64,000 nt of DNA from Dehalococcoidia bacterium UBA7891 (GTDB lineage: Bacteria > Chloroflexota > Dehalococcoidia > Lucifugimonadales > UBA826), in contig DLRJ01000072.1 of assembly GCA_002500485.1 (NCBI GenBank), positions 1 to 64,000 on the forward strand. Reading direction: 5' to 3'. Positions 9,166 to 17,686 of this stretch are shown one piece after another. A program made the position numbers and the translations under genes. How positions within the stretch are numbered: position 1 is the stretch's first letter; each line of letters begins with the position of its first letter. The notes under the pieces were generated by a model. The model made no database searches. It saw only the letters and a program-made list of their open reading frames with translations, and was not told the DNA's origin.

Positions 9166-10407
9166 ATGACAAAATTACTCACTTTACTATGTGTAGTGTC
9201 TTTCATTTCAATCCCCCTAGCGTGTTCTTCAGATACAACCGCCGAACCAGATGTACCGACACCAACCAAATACTCTGATAGTAGTGCCCCCTACCCGATG
9301 GCCTCTACGATTCCCAAGGAGCAATTAGGCTCCTCTGAGGGGACACCCAGGGAACTAGAAGCAGTATGGGAGGCCTGGTCCCTTTTAAACAAGGAACATA
9401 TTGACCGAGCAACTTTTGAGGCGGGAACCTTTGAAGAATCCGCAATCAAAGGATTGATTGATTCTGTTGAAGACACCCATACTTCATATGTGGATCCCTT
9501 AGTGTTACAAATTGAACAAACAGATTTATCTGGACAATTTGAAGGTATTGGCGCCCATGTGAGGAGACGAGAAGACGGCATGATACAAATTATAAGCCCT
9601 ATCGAAGGGGGCCCTGCAGAGGCCGCAGGAATCTTGGCTGGGGATATCATTTTAGCTGTCGACGGAGAATCAATAGAGGGACTGGAACTCTTAGAGGCCG
9701 TATCAAAAATAAGGGGCCCTAAAGGGAGTATAGTCTCCCTCACAGTGAAACATATAGGCGAACTCGAAACAACGATTATAGATGTCAGCAGAGACGTTAT
9801 AGCCTTACCCAGTGTATTACTCCGGAGTGATCCGGGGGATGACATAACCCACATCCGGATTACAGAGTTTAAAGGTGACACTCCAGTCAGGCTTTCCGAA
9901 ATTTTAAATAAGGAGTTGGAGGCCGGCTCTAAAGGCCTAATACTCGACTTAAGAAGTAACCCTGGCGGCTATTTGCAACAGGTTTTTGATATTGCCAACA
10001 TGTTTTTAGATGACGGTGTAATCCTCCTTGAGGAACGACAAACCGAAAATGTAACATGGCAGGCATCGGGCGGTGGATTTGCCTCAACCCTACCAATGGT
10101 GGTTCTGGTAAATAAGTACAGCGCCAGCGGGAGTGAAATCCTAATGGGGGCTTTCCAAGATAATGGGAGGGCTACGGTAATTGGAGAGCAAACCTTTGGT
10201 AAAGGAACGGTCAATGTCTTCAGAAAATTAAGTAATGGTGGCGGCCTTTATATGTCGGTTGGGCGTTGGTACACTCCTAACAAAAGGCCAATCGAAGGGG
10301 AAGGTCTCACTCCAGATATATTGGTCACATCACGAGATAGCAAGGAAGCAGATATAAAACAGGTTGATGAAGCCTATAAGGAAATAAATAAACTATTAAA
10401 TGACTAA
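9166..10407 (+). CDS. C-terminal processing peptidase (S41 family), lipoprotein
   Basis: Predicted extracytoplasmic serine protease of the CtpA/Tsp family that trims or degrades proteins from their C-termini. A signal peptide ends in the lipobox IPLAC, so Cys20 is probably lipidated. A PDZ domain follows (about residues 115-195, FEGIGAHVRR and GPAEAAGILAGDIIL), then the peptidase core with the nucleophile in SASGSEIL and the catalytic lysine in FGKGTVNVF. The length of 413 residues is normal. It lies 12 bp upstream of smpB on the same strand, so cotranscription is likely. Confidence 0.93.
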   Translation: MTKLLTLLCVVSFISIPLACSSDTTAEPDVPTPTKYSDSSAPYPMASTIPKEQLGSSEGTPRELEAVWEAWSLLNKEHIDRATFEAGTFEESAIKGLIDSVEDTHTSYVDPLVLQIEQTDLSGQFEGIGAHVRRREDGMIQIISPIEGGPAEAAGILAGDIILAVDGESIEGLELLEAVSKIRGPKGSIVSLTVKHIGELETTIIDVSRDVIALPSVLLRSDPGDDITHIRITEFKGDTPVRLSEILNKELEAGSKGLILDLRSNPGGYLQQVFDIANMFLDDGVILLEERQTENVTWQASGGGFASTLPMVVLVNKYSASGSEILMGAFQDNGRATVIGEQTFGKGTVNVFRKLSNGGGLYMSVGRWYTPNKRPIEGEGLTPDILVTSRDSKEADIKQVDEAYKEINKLLND

Positions 10408-10419
10408 CGAGATAATCGC

Positions 10420-10875
10420 ATGTCGGATACCTTAATAGCATCAAATCGCCGAGCTTACTATGATTATGAAATATTGGAAACTATTGAGGCCGGCCTAGTT
10501 CTCCAGTCGTCGGAAATAAAATCAATCCGAGATCACAGAGTAAATTTGGCGGGTTCATATGCATTCCCGTCGAATGGGGAACTCTGGCTGAACAACGCCC
10601 ACATTGCCCAGTACCCCTATTCCAGGGGAGAAAACCACCACCCACTCAGAAGCCGGAAACTGTTGTTACGAAAGCAGGAGCTCAGAAAATTCATGGCTGC
10701 GGCACAACAAAAAGGTTATTCGATAGTTCCATTAAAGCTTTATTTGTCAGGGCATTTTGCGAAAATTTCAATAGGGATAGGTCGCGGCAAAAGACAGTAC
10801 GACAAGAGAAAGGCGATTATTGAGAAGGAAAGATCGAGGGACGCACAAGAGGCGATCCGCCGTGAATTACAATAA
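10420..10875 (+). CDS. smpB: SsrA-binding protein SmpB
   Basis: Binds tmRNA and delivers it to stalled ribosomes for trans-translation. The 151-residue sequence carries the family signatures: NRRAYYDYEILETIEAGL near residue 9, GSEIKSIR-like SSEIKSIRDHRVNL near residue 32, LLLRKQEL near residue 84, and the basic tail GKRQYDKR. No tmRNA gene is seen in this window. The stop codon is the first part of a strong terminator stem. Confidence 0.97.
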   Translation: MSDTLIASNRRAYYDYEILETIEAGLVLQSSEIKSIRDHRVNLAGSYAFPSNGELWLNNAHIAQYPYSRGENHHPLRSRKLLLRKQELRKFMAAAQQKGYSIVPLKLYLSGHFAKISIGIGRGKRQYDKRKAIIEKERSRDAQEAIRRELQ

Positions 10876-10913
10876 GAAAAGGGATGGGAACTGCGAGTTC
10901 GCATCCCTTTTCT
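10875..10913. terminator. Bidirectional intrinsic terminator between smpB and the HTH gene
   Basis: A perfect 12-bp inverted repeat AGAAAAGGGATG (10875-10886) / CATCCCTTTTCT (10902-10913). The interior GAAC...GTTC can extend the stem beyond a single G-G mismatch. The A-rich left foot and T-rich right foot give a U-tract in both directions, fitting its place between two convergent genes. Confidence 0.8.
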
Positions 10914-10927
10914 CTGTCCCAGACAGT

Positions 10928-11158
10928 TTAGCCGTCTAGACGAGTTACATGCATGGTGTCCCCAGGAGCAAGGGCCACTCTTCTTACATCGATTCTGAAT
11001 TTGAGTAACCAATAAGCCAATGTGGCCTTACTGACTCCAAGGTAATCCGCTGTGGCAGTCAACCCTTGCTCTGTAACCATTTCAGGAAGCATTTTTTCCA
11101 GTGGCTGACGAAATCTTTCCTCAACCGCGATCATCTTTTTTGTTTTTCTTGTTGCCAT
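10928..11158 (-). CDS. Small helix-turn-helix protein
   Basis: A 76-residue protein with a basic N-terminus (ATRKTKKMIAVEERF) and one helix-turn-helix, LTATADYLGVSKATLAYW, near residues 32-50. This pattern is typical of regulators that recruit a sequence-specific recognition helix. It has no effector domain, so it may act as a dimer or be a nucleoid-type binder. The ATG at 11158 is chosen over the adjacent upstream TTG because GGAGG lies 5 nt before it. A 16-bp perfect palindrome about 165 bp upstream could be its operator; that link is inference. Confidence 0.75.
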   Translation of the reverse strand: MATRKTKKMIAVEERFRQPLEKMLPEMVTEQGLTATADYLGVSKATLAYWLLKFRIDVRRVALAPGDTMHVTRLDG

Positions 11159-11321
11159 CAATTCCTCCGTTAATTTCGAAGACTAATAGATATTATTTAC
11201 CAAACCAGGCAATGTCAACGAAGTTTTCAATCATTTCTGGCTCTTTTCTAATGATTTCAAAACCCGCCGCACCTAACGCGCCGTGTGCTTAACGCTATTA
11301 ACCTTTAGGGACACATTCGCT

Positions 11322-11337
11322 TATACCTTAAGGTATA
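11322..11337. repeat. Perfect 16-bp palindrome, candidate operator
   Basis: TATACCTTAAGGTATA is fully self-complementary. It lies between the divergent small HTH gene and tRNA-Arg, just upstream of the tRNA promoter candidate. No T-run follows, so a terminator is unlikely. An operator for the neighbouring HTH protein is an inference. Confidence 0.45.
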
Positions 11338-11362
11338 GTTCGATATCTCTTACAATTCTAAT

Positions 11363-11392
11363 TTGACGTTTGCCATTCAAACTTGGAAAATA
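11363..11392 (+). promoter_or_regulatory. Candidate sigma-70-type promoter for tRNA-Arg
   Basis: TTGACG at 11363-11368 and AAAATA at about 11387-11392 are separated by 18 nt. Transcription would start close to the mature tRNA 5' end at 11400. The -10 match is weak. Confidence 0.35.
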
Positions 11393-11399
11393 ATTATGT

Positions 11400-11475
11400 G
11401 GCCCTGTAGCTCAGTGGATAGAGCGACTGCCTTCTAAGCAGTAAGTCGTGGGTTCGAATCCCTCCAGGGTCGCCA
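11400..11475 (+). tRNA. tRNA-Arg (TCT)
   Basis: Cloverleaf with acceptor GGCCCTG / CAGGGTC, a D-arm containing AGCTCAGTGGATAGAGC, anticodon stem ACTGC/GCAGT around the loop CTTCTAA (anticodon TCT), T-loop TTCGAAT, discriminator G and an encoded CCA. It reads AGA and AGG arginine codons. One T-T mismatch is present in the T-stem by eye. Confidence 0.96.
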
Positions 11476-11542
11476 CCCTTTCATTCAACAAAGGTGGGTG
11501 GGAATGCCCCCCCTACCCCACAGAAAAATAGCAGAACCCCAC

Positions 11543-13603
11543 ATGACAAACCGACTTTCCGAAGAATCGAGTCCTTATCTTTTGCAACATAAGGACAATC
11601 CTGTCAATTGGTTTGCCTGGGGCCTGGACGCCTTTGAAGAGGCTAAGGCTCGTGATGTTCCGGTCCTTTTAAGCGTCGGCTACTCTTCCTGTCACTGGTG
11701 TCACGTTATGGAATACGAATCTTTTGAGAATGAAGAAATCGCAAAAGCTATGAATGATAATTTCGTAAGCGTGAAAGTGGACCGTGAAGAAAGGCCCGAC
11801 ATAGACTCTATCTACATGTCGGCTGTTCAATCCATGACTGGCCAGGGCGGCTGGCCTTTGACGGTTTTCTTGACCTCTGAAGGGTTGCCGTTCTTTGGAG
11901 GTACATATTACCCCCCAGAACCCCGAGGAGGTATGCCTGGTTTCATTCAAATACTTTTGGCTATATCAGATGCATACAAAAATAGGCGGCCGGAGATAGA
12001 GGAATCAGGCTCGTATCTCCTAGAGCATATAAGAGCTTCGATAACAGAGACTCCTGCCACCAATAATTTTGAACCTAGTTTACTGGAACAGGCATACGAA
12101 CAACTTCTTGCACAATGCGATTGGGAATGGGGTGGGTTCGGGAATTCGATAAAATTCCCTCAGTCCATGGCCTTAGAGTTCCTACTCAGATACCACTTAA
12201 ACCACCCAGATTCTCGAGCCCTAGAAATGGTCGAAACAGCCCTTCAAAAAATGGCGTCTGGAGGTATGTACGACCATTTAGGGGGAGGGTTCCACAGATA
12301 TTCGACTGACAAGAAATGGCTGGTGCCTCATTTCGAAAAAATGCTGTATGACAATGCCTTACTTTCGAGACTTTACATTCACGCTTTCCAGGTTACAGGT
12401 AAAAATTTCTATCTTAGGGTTGCAAAAGACATATATGAATACATTGATAGGGACATGACCGATGAAAATGGTCTGTTTTATTCCGCTGAAGATGCGGACA
12501 GTGAAGGCGAAGAAGGAACCTTTTACCTATGGGACCCTAATGAATTTAAGCGCCATTTAACCGATCTAGAGATGGCGTTATTCAAATCAGCCTTTAGCCT
12601 AGGGGAAGAAGGTGACTTCGAAGGCAAAAATATTCTCCACTACAAACCAAAAGGAATGAATTTTGGATTTTTGGGAAGCGAGAACCCGGATTTACTTAAT
12701 TTAAGAAAGAAATTGGTTGACATAAGGAATAGTCGGCCGAAGCCATTCAAAGACAATAAAAGCCTTCTATCTTGGAATGCTCTCATGTCACTCTCTTTCA
12801 TAGAAGGATACCTTGTAAGCAAAGAGGAAAAGTTACTGGAAATAGCAAAACTAAACCTTAATTCATTATTAGATCTTATTGAATTTAATTCCGGGCTATT
12901 TCATTCATCCAAGGGGGGTCAAATAGGGAGTTATGGCTACCTCGAGGATTATTCATCCCTTATACTAGCCATGCTGGCTATGCATGAAGCAACATTAGAC
13001 CTGGAATGGCTGGCTAAAACGGAAAAAATAGCAGACACTTTAGTCTCCTTGTTCTGGAATAGTCATGAAACACGACTGTACGACACTCCAGAAGACGGTG
13101 ATGACCTCATTATTAGACCTAGTGAAAGTTACGATAACGCCACACCCTCAGGCTCATCCATGACTGCGGAGGCATTATTTAAATTATCTCTGATAACTAA
13201 CAAATTAGAATATTTTAATATATTCATATCATTAATGAGCTCTACTGCCACCATCGCAAGTGAGCATCCAGTCTCTTTCGGTAATTGGCTATGTGTTTAC
13301 GATTCTTATATTTATCCAACCATCGAAATAGCAATTATTTCAGATAATGCAAAACAAGCTTTGAAAATGCGTGATTGTTTGTACGAGTCCTATGTCCCTA
13401 ATCATATTTTTTGTGGGAACGCCTATTTCAGCCACACAGAAAAAGCTAGGAACAAATGGGATACCTATCCCCTACTTAATGACCGCGAACCGAAACAAGA
13501 TATAGCAATGGCTTATTTATGCGAAAATTATGTTTGCGAACTTCCTGTCAGCTCAACAACAGAGCTATTGCGGTTAATACGACAAAAGACGAAGGTGTCC
13601 TAA
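11543..13603 (+). CDS. DUF255 / thioredoxin-fold protein (YyaL, SSP411 family)
   Basis: A 686-residue protein with an N-terminal thioredoxin-like DUF255 domain: GYSSCHWCHVMEYESF near residue 45, VDREERPDID near 77, and GWPLTVFLTSEGLPFFGGTYY. The rest is an (alpha/alpha)6 glycoside-hydrolase/epimerase-like barrel, with GGMYDHLGGGFHRYSTD and WLVPHFEKMLYDNALL near residues 240-270. The biochemical role of this widespread family is unsettled. The ATG at 11543 (MTNRLSEESSPYLLQH) matches the usual family N-terminus and is preferred to an upstream GTG at 11498. It starts 67 bp after tRNA-Arg. Confidence 0.92.
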   Translation: MTNRLSEESSPYLLQHKDNPVNWFAWGLDAFEEAKARDVPVLLSVGYSSCHWCHVMEYESFENEEIAKAMNDNFVSVKVDREERPDIDSIYMSAVQSMTGQGGWPLTVFLTSEGLPFFGGTYYPPEPRGGMPGFIQILLAISDAYKNRRPEIEESGSYLLEHIRASITETPATNNFEPSLLEQAYEQLLAQCDWEWGGFGNSIKFPQSMALEFLLRYHLNHPDSRALEMVETALQKMASGGMYDHLGGGFHRYSTDKKWLVPHFEKMLYDNALLSRLYIHAFQVTGKNFYLRVAKDIYEYIDRDMTDENGLFYSAEDADSEGEEGTFYLWDPNEFKRHLTDLEMALFKSAFSLGEEGDFEGKNILHYKPKGMNFGFLGSENPDLLNLRKKLVDIRNSRPKPFKDNKSLLSWNALMSLSFIEGYLVSKEEKLLEIAKLNLNSLLDLIEFNSGLFHSSKGGQIGSYGYLEDYSSLILAMLAMHEATLDLEWLAKTEKIADTLVSLFWNSHETRLYDTPEDGDDLIIRPSESYDNATPSGSSMTAEALFKLSLITNKLEYFNIFISLMSSTATIASEHPVSFGNWLCVYDSYIYPTIEIAIISDNAKQALKMRDCLYESYVPNHIFCGNAYFSHTEKARNKWDTYPLLNDREPKQDIAMAYLCENYVCELPVSSTTELLRLIRQKTKVS

Positions 13604-13609
13604 ATCGAG

Positions 13610-15043
13610 TTAATGCTTTTTACGTAAAGACCCGTCCAAATCTAAAGAAACCCATTGATCTACAAATGTCTTTTTTGCCAATGTAGGGGATTCCCTACTT
13701 TTCGTCCACGAAGGCGGGAATGGCTTTCGAACAAAAGGGGCTATGGTTGCAATCAAGTTGGCCGATCGTACGAGAAACCCAATTGCCTTATTATTTGATA
13801 ACAAAGAAGACAAAAATTTAGAAACAACTCGCTCCCCTAGTCCAGCGGACTGCTGATCTGGATAATCTTTACCTTCCGCAAGCTGATTACGCAAATACAA
13901 AAGCATCCTAGGAATATCTATTTTCACCGGACATGCCTCTTTACAAGCCCCACACAAACTGGAGGCAAAAGGCAAATTCTTAGCATCTGACAACCCGGTC
14001 AAAATAGGGGACACAATAGACCCGATTGGCCCCGGATAAACCCAACCGTAGGAATGTCCCCCAACTTTCCTGTAAACAGGGCATGCGTTTAAACATGCCC
14101 CGCATCTCAGGCAATATAATGCCTCTCTCAAATAGGGATCGGCCAGCATCTTAGATCTCCCATTGTCTACGATGACCAAGTGGAACTCTTCTGGACCGTC
14201 TATATCAGTACTTTCCCGTGGTCCCGAGACCATGGTCACATAACTTGAGATCCACTGGCCCGTTGCCGACCTTATAAGCAACCGCAAAAATGTGCCCAAA
14301 TCTTCCATAGATGGAATAATTTTTTCCATGCCAACAATAGCGACATGTACAGGAGGCATTGAAGTACACATCCGACCGTTACCTTCGTTCGATACCAAGG
14401 CCAATGTGCCAGTTTCGGCTACCAAAAAATTGCCCCCGGTTATTCCCATATCAGCTTGAATAAATTTATCTCTTAATTGGTCTCGTGCCTCTAAGGTTAA
14501 AGTTTCTATATTTTCTGTCTGGCTTGTACCAATTTTATCAGCGAACAATTCAGACACTTCTTGCCTGGATTTATGTATTGCTGGAGCAATAATATGGTAA
14601 GGAGTCTCTTCTGCCAGCTGTACAATGTATTCGCCCAAGTCAGTCTCATATGGATCTATTCCATGCTTGATCAATTCCTCGTTGAGCGACATTTCCTCTG
14701 ACAACATAGATTTACTTTTAACAACCGTCTTAACGTCTTTCTCCTTCGCTAAATTTATAACGTACTGAGTCGCATCTTCAGCTGTCTCAGCAAAATAAAC
14801 ATTACCACCGGAGGAAATCACGTTAGATTCCAATAACTCCAAATAGTAATCCAAATTATTTATTACGTGCTTTTTGATTTCCCTACCTTTTATTTGTAAT
14901 TCTTCCCAATCGACCGTATCTGAGGATGCTTTGATACGCGCACTATGGAACCCTCCATAAAGCCCGGATAAATTTTTCTGAATCTGAGGATCCAATAAGG
15001 TCTCTTTGGATTTCGAATTGAAATTTTTCGTCTCTGGTTTCAT
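13610..15043 (-). CDS. lutB: LutB-like iron-sulfur oxidoreductase (LUD domain plus ferredoxin domain)
   Basis: Predicted subunit of an L-lactate (or related 2-hydroxyacid) oxidising complex. The 477 residues comprise an N-terminal LUD domain (about 60-290, with GITGGNFLVAETGTLALVSN and STDIDGPEEFH), then two 4Fe-4S clusters in CLRCGACLNACPVYRK near residue 313 and CGACKEACPVKID near residue 363, then a short C-terminal tail. It overlaps lutA by 4 bp. No lutC gene (the LUD-only subunit) or lactate permease is adjacent, so the complex may be two-component or use a distant subunit. Confidence 0.88.
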   Translation of the reverse strand: MKPETKNFNSKSKETLLDPQIQKNLSGLYGGFHSARIKASSDTVDWEELQIKGREIKKHVINNLDYYLELLESNVISSGGNVYFAETAEDATQYVINLAKEKDVKTVVKSKSMLSEEMSLNEELIKHGIDPYETDLGEYIVQLAEETPYHIIAPAIHKSRQEVSELFADKIGTSQTENIETLTLEARDQLRDKFIQADMGITGGNFLVAETGTLALVSNEGNGRMCTSMPPVHVAIVGMEKIIPSMEDLGTFLRLLIRSATGQWISSYVTMVSGPRESTDIDGPEEFHLVIVDNGRSKMLADPYLREALYCLRCGACLNACPVYRKVGGHSYGWVYPGPIGSIVSPILTGLSDAKNLPFASSLCGACKEACPVKIDIPRMLLYLRNQLAEGKDYPDQQSAGLGERVVSKFLSSLLSNNKAIGFLVRSANLIATIAPFVRKPFPPSWTKSRESPTLAKKTFVDQWVSLDLDGSLRKKH

Positions 15044-15798
15044 TTTTGATATTCCATATTCAAAGATTGCTCTATTACTTGCGAAATATGCATGCTTTTG
15101 AGGGGAATTTTTTTTCGTGCAATCAACCCGTCAATATGCATCAAACAACTCATGTCTGATGCGGTAACAATATCTGCGCCACTTTTCACTATATTAGCGA
15201 CTTTTTCTTCTCCCATAGCCGTGGATATTTCCGAATATTTTGTAGCGAAGGTACCTCCAAAACCGCAACAAACTTCAGATTGGTCCATATCCATTACTGT
15301 CACATTTTCGAGTGACTGTAGAAGATCAATCGGTTCACTGGAAACACCCAATTCCCTTTTGAGGTGGCAAGATTCATGATAGGTCACATTGATTTTTTCA
15401 GTTATGGCGGATTGGAACGGGGTCAGATCAAATATACCTAGTTCTCTAGTTATATATTCTGTGAATTCAAAAGTCCTGCCTGACACGTCTCTTATCTCAC
15501 CAATGTCATCATCATTGCATACTTCAAGATAATGATTTCTTACCATGCTAGTACATGACCCTGACGGTAGCACTATATCTTCTTGGCCACCGGAATAGCT
15601 CTCAACGAATTTTCTCATCAACTTGGATGAATCGTTCCAATGTCCGGAATTGAAAAACGGCTGTCCGCAGCAGGTTTGATCCGGCCGAACCGTAACATCT
15701 ACTCCCAATTTACTCAAAACCCTAACCACACTAAATGCAACATCCGGATAGAAATTATTAAGAATACATGTTGCAAATAAGGAAACTTTGGTAGACAC
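15040..15798 (-). CDS. lutA: LutA-like (Fe-S)-binding oxidoreductase, CCG-domain protein
   Basis: A 252-residue protein with two cysteine-rich CCG domains: PDQTCCGQPFFNSG near residue 38 and MDQSEVCCGFGGTF near residue 170, each preceded by the conserved early cysteine (ATCILN near residue 9, YHESCHLKRELG near residue 137). Such subunits pair with LutB in non-flavin lactate oxidation and resemble the Cys-rich part of GlpC and HdrB. It begins with GTG, after GGGA about 9 nt upstream, and is the first gene of a lutA-lutB pair. Confidence 0.9.
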   Translation of the reverse strand: MSTKVSLFATCILNNFYPDVAFSVVRVLSKLGVDVTVRPDQTCCGQPFFNSGHWNDSSKLMRKFVESYSGGQEDIVLPSGSCTSMVRNHYLEVCNDDDIGEIRDVSGRTFEFTEYITRELGIFDLTPFQSAITEKINVTYHESCHLKRELGVSSEPIDLLQSLENVTVMDMDQSEVCCGFGGTFATKYSEISTAMGEEKVANIVKSGADIVTASDMSCLMHIDGLIARKKIPLKSMHISQVIEQSLNMEYQK

Positions 15799-15863
15799 GA
15801 ATTTTTGTTCCCTTTAACTTGTTAAAAAGCGTATATTCTCAAAGTTTCTATGCAGCTTAGGAA

Positions 15864-16112
15864 TTAAATAACTATCCCACGTATTGAAAAAGCCAAAATC
15901 CAACCAAGCATAAGCAAACTCCCCCCTGCGAACAATCTACCTTCTTTACCTTCTTCTGGCGGACCGGTGAGTCTCATGGTTACAAAAAATAATCCCAACA
16001 ACACAGCCAGCAGCCAAACTGATAAATTGTTAACGCCCAACCCCGCACCAAGAGCTGCACCTATGCCGCCCCACAGATAAGGCAGTTTGAGTATATTAAG
16101 GAGTTCATTCAT
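15864..16112 (-). CDS. Small membrane protein, function unknown
   Basis: An 82-residue protein with three hydrophobic stretches: YLWGGIGAALGAGLGV, VWLLAVLLGLFFVTMRL and GGSLLMLGWILAFSI. The middle loop is charged (GPPEEGKEGRLF). It starts with ATG at 16112, and lies 65 bp upstream of lutA on the same strand. I do not recognise the family. Confidence 0.6.
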   Translation of the reverse strand: MNELLNILKLPYLWGGIGAALGAGLGVNNLSVWLLAVLLGLFFVTMRLTGPPEEGKEGRLFAGGSLLMLGWILAFSIRGIVI

Positions 16113-16196
16113 ACTCTGAAGAATACACTGCGATTATATCGTTTGCAATGTGATAAGCGCATACTCAAATTACAACTCACCTACCAGGAGGAAAGT

Positions 16197-16634
16197 ATGA
16201 TTACAGGATTCAATCATTCAGGGTTTGTAGTCAGGGACCTAGATAAAATGGTTTCCTTTTACCGGGATGATTTGGGACTCCAAATCGAAAGAGAGATCGA
16301 CAGTAGAGCCCCTGAAACTGGTGATCATACCGGTATTCCAGGGGCCCATAGGACTTTGATATTTGTTGGGAAGGGTGGTGGACACGCTCTGGAATTGGTG
16401 TACTACATTTATCCGGACAGTCCCAGTGGACATCTGAACCGTAACCAACTGGGAGCAGCTCACGTCTGTTTCAATGTCGAAAACATAGAGGAACTTTATC
16501 AAGATCTCACAAATAAAGGGGTCAAATTCGTAACGCCGCCGATAATGACCGATACAGAAACTGGAGGCAGACATGGAATTTGCTACTGCCAAGACCCCGA
16601 AGGAAATTGGCTGGAATTCATACAGGCCGGTTAA
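16197..16634 (+). CDS. VOC-family protein (glyoxalase/dioxygenase superfamily)
   Basis: A 145-residue vicinal-oxygen-chelate protein with paired beta-alpha-beta-beta-beta modules. The first metal-ligand histidine is in GFNHSGFVVRDLDKMVSFY, a second in the GAAHVCFNV segment, and the glutamate in the C-terminal PEGNWLEFIQAG. The ATG at 16197 follows GGAGG at 16188-16192 with good spacing; an upstream in-frame ATG lacks this. It could be a glyoxalase, epimerase or small-molecule dioxygenase; the substrate cannot be read from the sequence. Confidence 0.9.
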   Translation: MITGFNHSGFVVRDLDKMVSFYRDDLGLQIEREIDSRAPETGDHTGIPGAHRTLIFVGKGGGHALELVYYIYPDSPSGHLNRNQLGAAHVCFNVENIEELYQDLTNKGVKFVTPPIMTDTETGGRHGICYCQDPEGNWLEFIQAG

Positions 16635-16637
16635 ATG

Positions 16638-17660
16638 TTATTCAATCTCATAAATCTGGATTCTATGACGGTTAGATTCCACAACATATAACCGATTGTT
16701 GTCATCTATCCTTACCGAAACCGGTCCCCAAAAAAATGGTTCAGTTTGGGAAGATATATGATATGGATCATTTAAATGATCCGGAACATCCGGGTTCAGG
16801 TCAGATATTTCCCGGGTCTCCATTTCGTCTGGATTTGATTCAAAAAAATCTTTAGCCCAATCAGAAAGAGTCGCTTCACCTCGAAGGCTAGCAATCACTT
16901 TCCCCTCAGAATTAAATACCTGAAGCCTCTCATTACCCCAGTCGGCGACATATACATTGCCACTTTGATCTATTGATACGGCCGACGGTCTTATTAATTG
17001 TTCTTGCTTTACTCCCGAATCCCCAATCGTTTTCAAATGGTGCCCATTGGAATCGAATTTTTGGACCCTATCATTTCTCCAGTCTGCTACATAAACATTG
17101 TCTTCCGCATCTAAGCCTAGACCCCATGGTAAATTAAATTCACCTGGTCCTGTGCCTTGAGAACCCCATTGAGTCAAAAACATACCATCCGCAGTGTATT
17201 TCTGAACTCTATGGTTTCGTTGATCACAGATATAAACTGTTCCAGATGAATCAGTGGCTATCCCCGCCGGGCCGTTGAATTCACCTTCCGACTCACCTTT
17301 CTGACCCCATTTACCTAGAACTTCACCTTCATCAGAATAAATTGTTATCCTGTTAGTGTGCTCATCTGTTATAAGCAGTCGCCCTTCCGCATCAAATGCC
17401 ATCGCCACAGGCAACATCATTTGACCGTCACCATCTCCGAATCCGTAACCAAATTCATATAGATACTCTTCATCAAGATTACAGACCCCTACCCTTATCG
17501 CGTTTCTTCTGGCAGGATCACATCGATTTAATACAAATATATTGTCCCCGGGGCCAATGGCAACATCGTATGGGTTAGCGAATCCACGGCCATTGAAACC
17601 ATTATTGACTATACCTATTGTTTTAAGGTACTTAATACTGGTTGTATTAGTAATCACCAT
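16638..17660 (-). CDS. NHL-repeat beta-propeller protein
   Basis: A 340-residue protein built of about six NHL repeats, each with the pattern [P/A]xG[I/V]AxDxxGxVYVxDxxNxRVQKF. Examples are GPAGIATDSSGTVYICDQ, LPWGLGLDAEDNVYVAD and RPSAVSIDQSGNVYVAD. NHL propellers serve as binding scaffolds or lyase/hydrolase folds. There is no signal peptide. It is the last gene of a three-gene minus-strand cluster after DUF1501 and DUF1800 genes, with gaps of 24 and 26 bp or slightly more, suggesting an operon. Confidence 0.88.
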   Translation of the reverse strand: MVITNTTSIKYLKTIGIVNNGFNGRGFANPYDVAIGPGDNIFVLNRCDPARRNAIRVGVCNLDEEYLYEFGYGFGDGDGQMMLPVAMAFDAEGRLLITDEHTNRITIYSDEGEVLGKWGQKGESEGEFNGPAGIATDSSGTVYICDQRNHRVQKYTADGMFLTQWGSQGTGPGEFNLPWGLGLDAEDNVYVADWRNDRVQKFDSNGHHLKTIGDSGVKQEQLIRPSAVSIDQSGNVYVADWGNERLQVFNSEGKVIASLRGEATLSDWAKDFFESNPDEMETREISDLNPDVPDHLNDPYHISSQTEPFFWGPVSVRIDDNNRLYVVESNRHRIQIYEIE

Positions 17661-17686
17661 GATTTATACCTCTGAATTTTCGTGGT

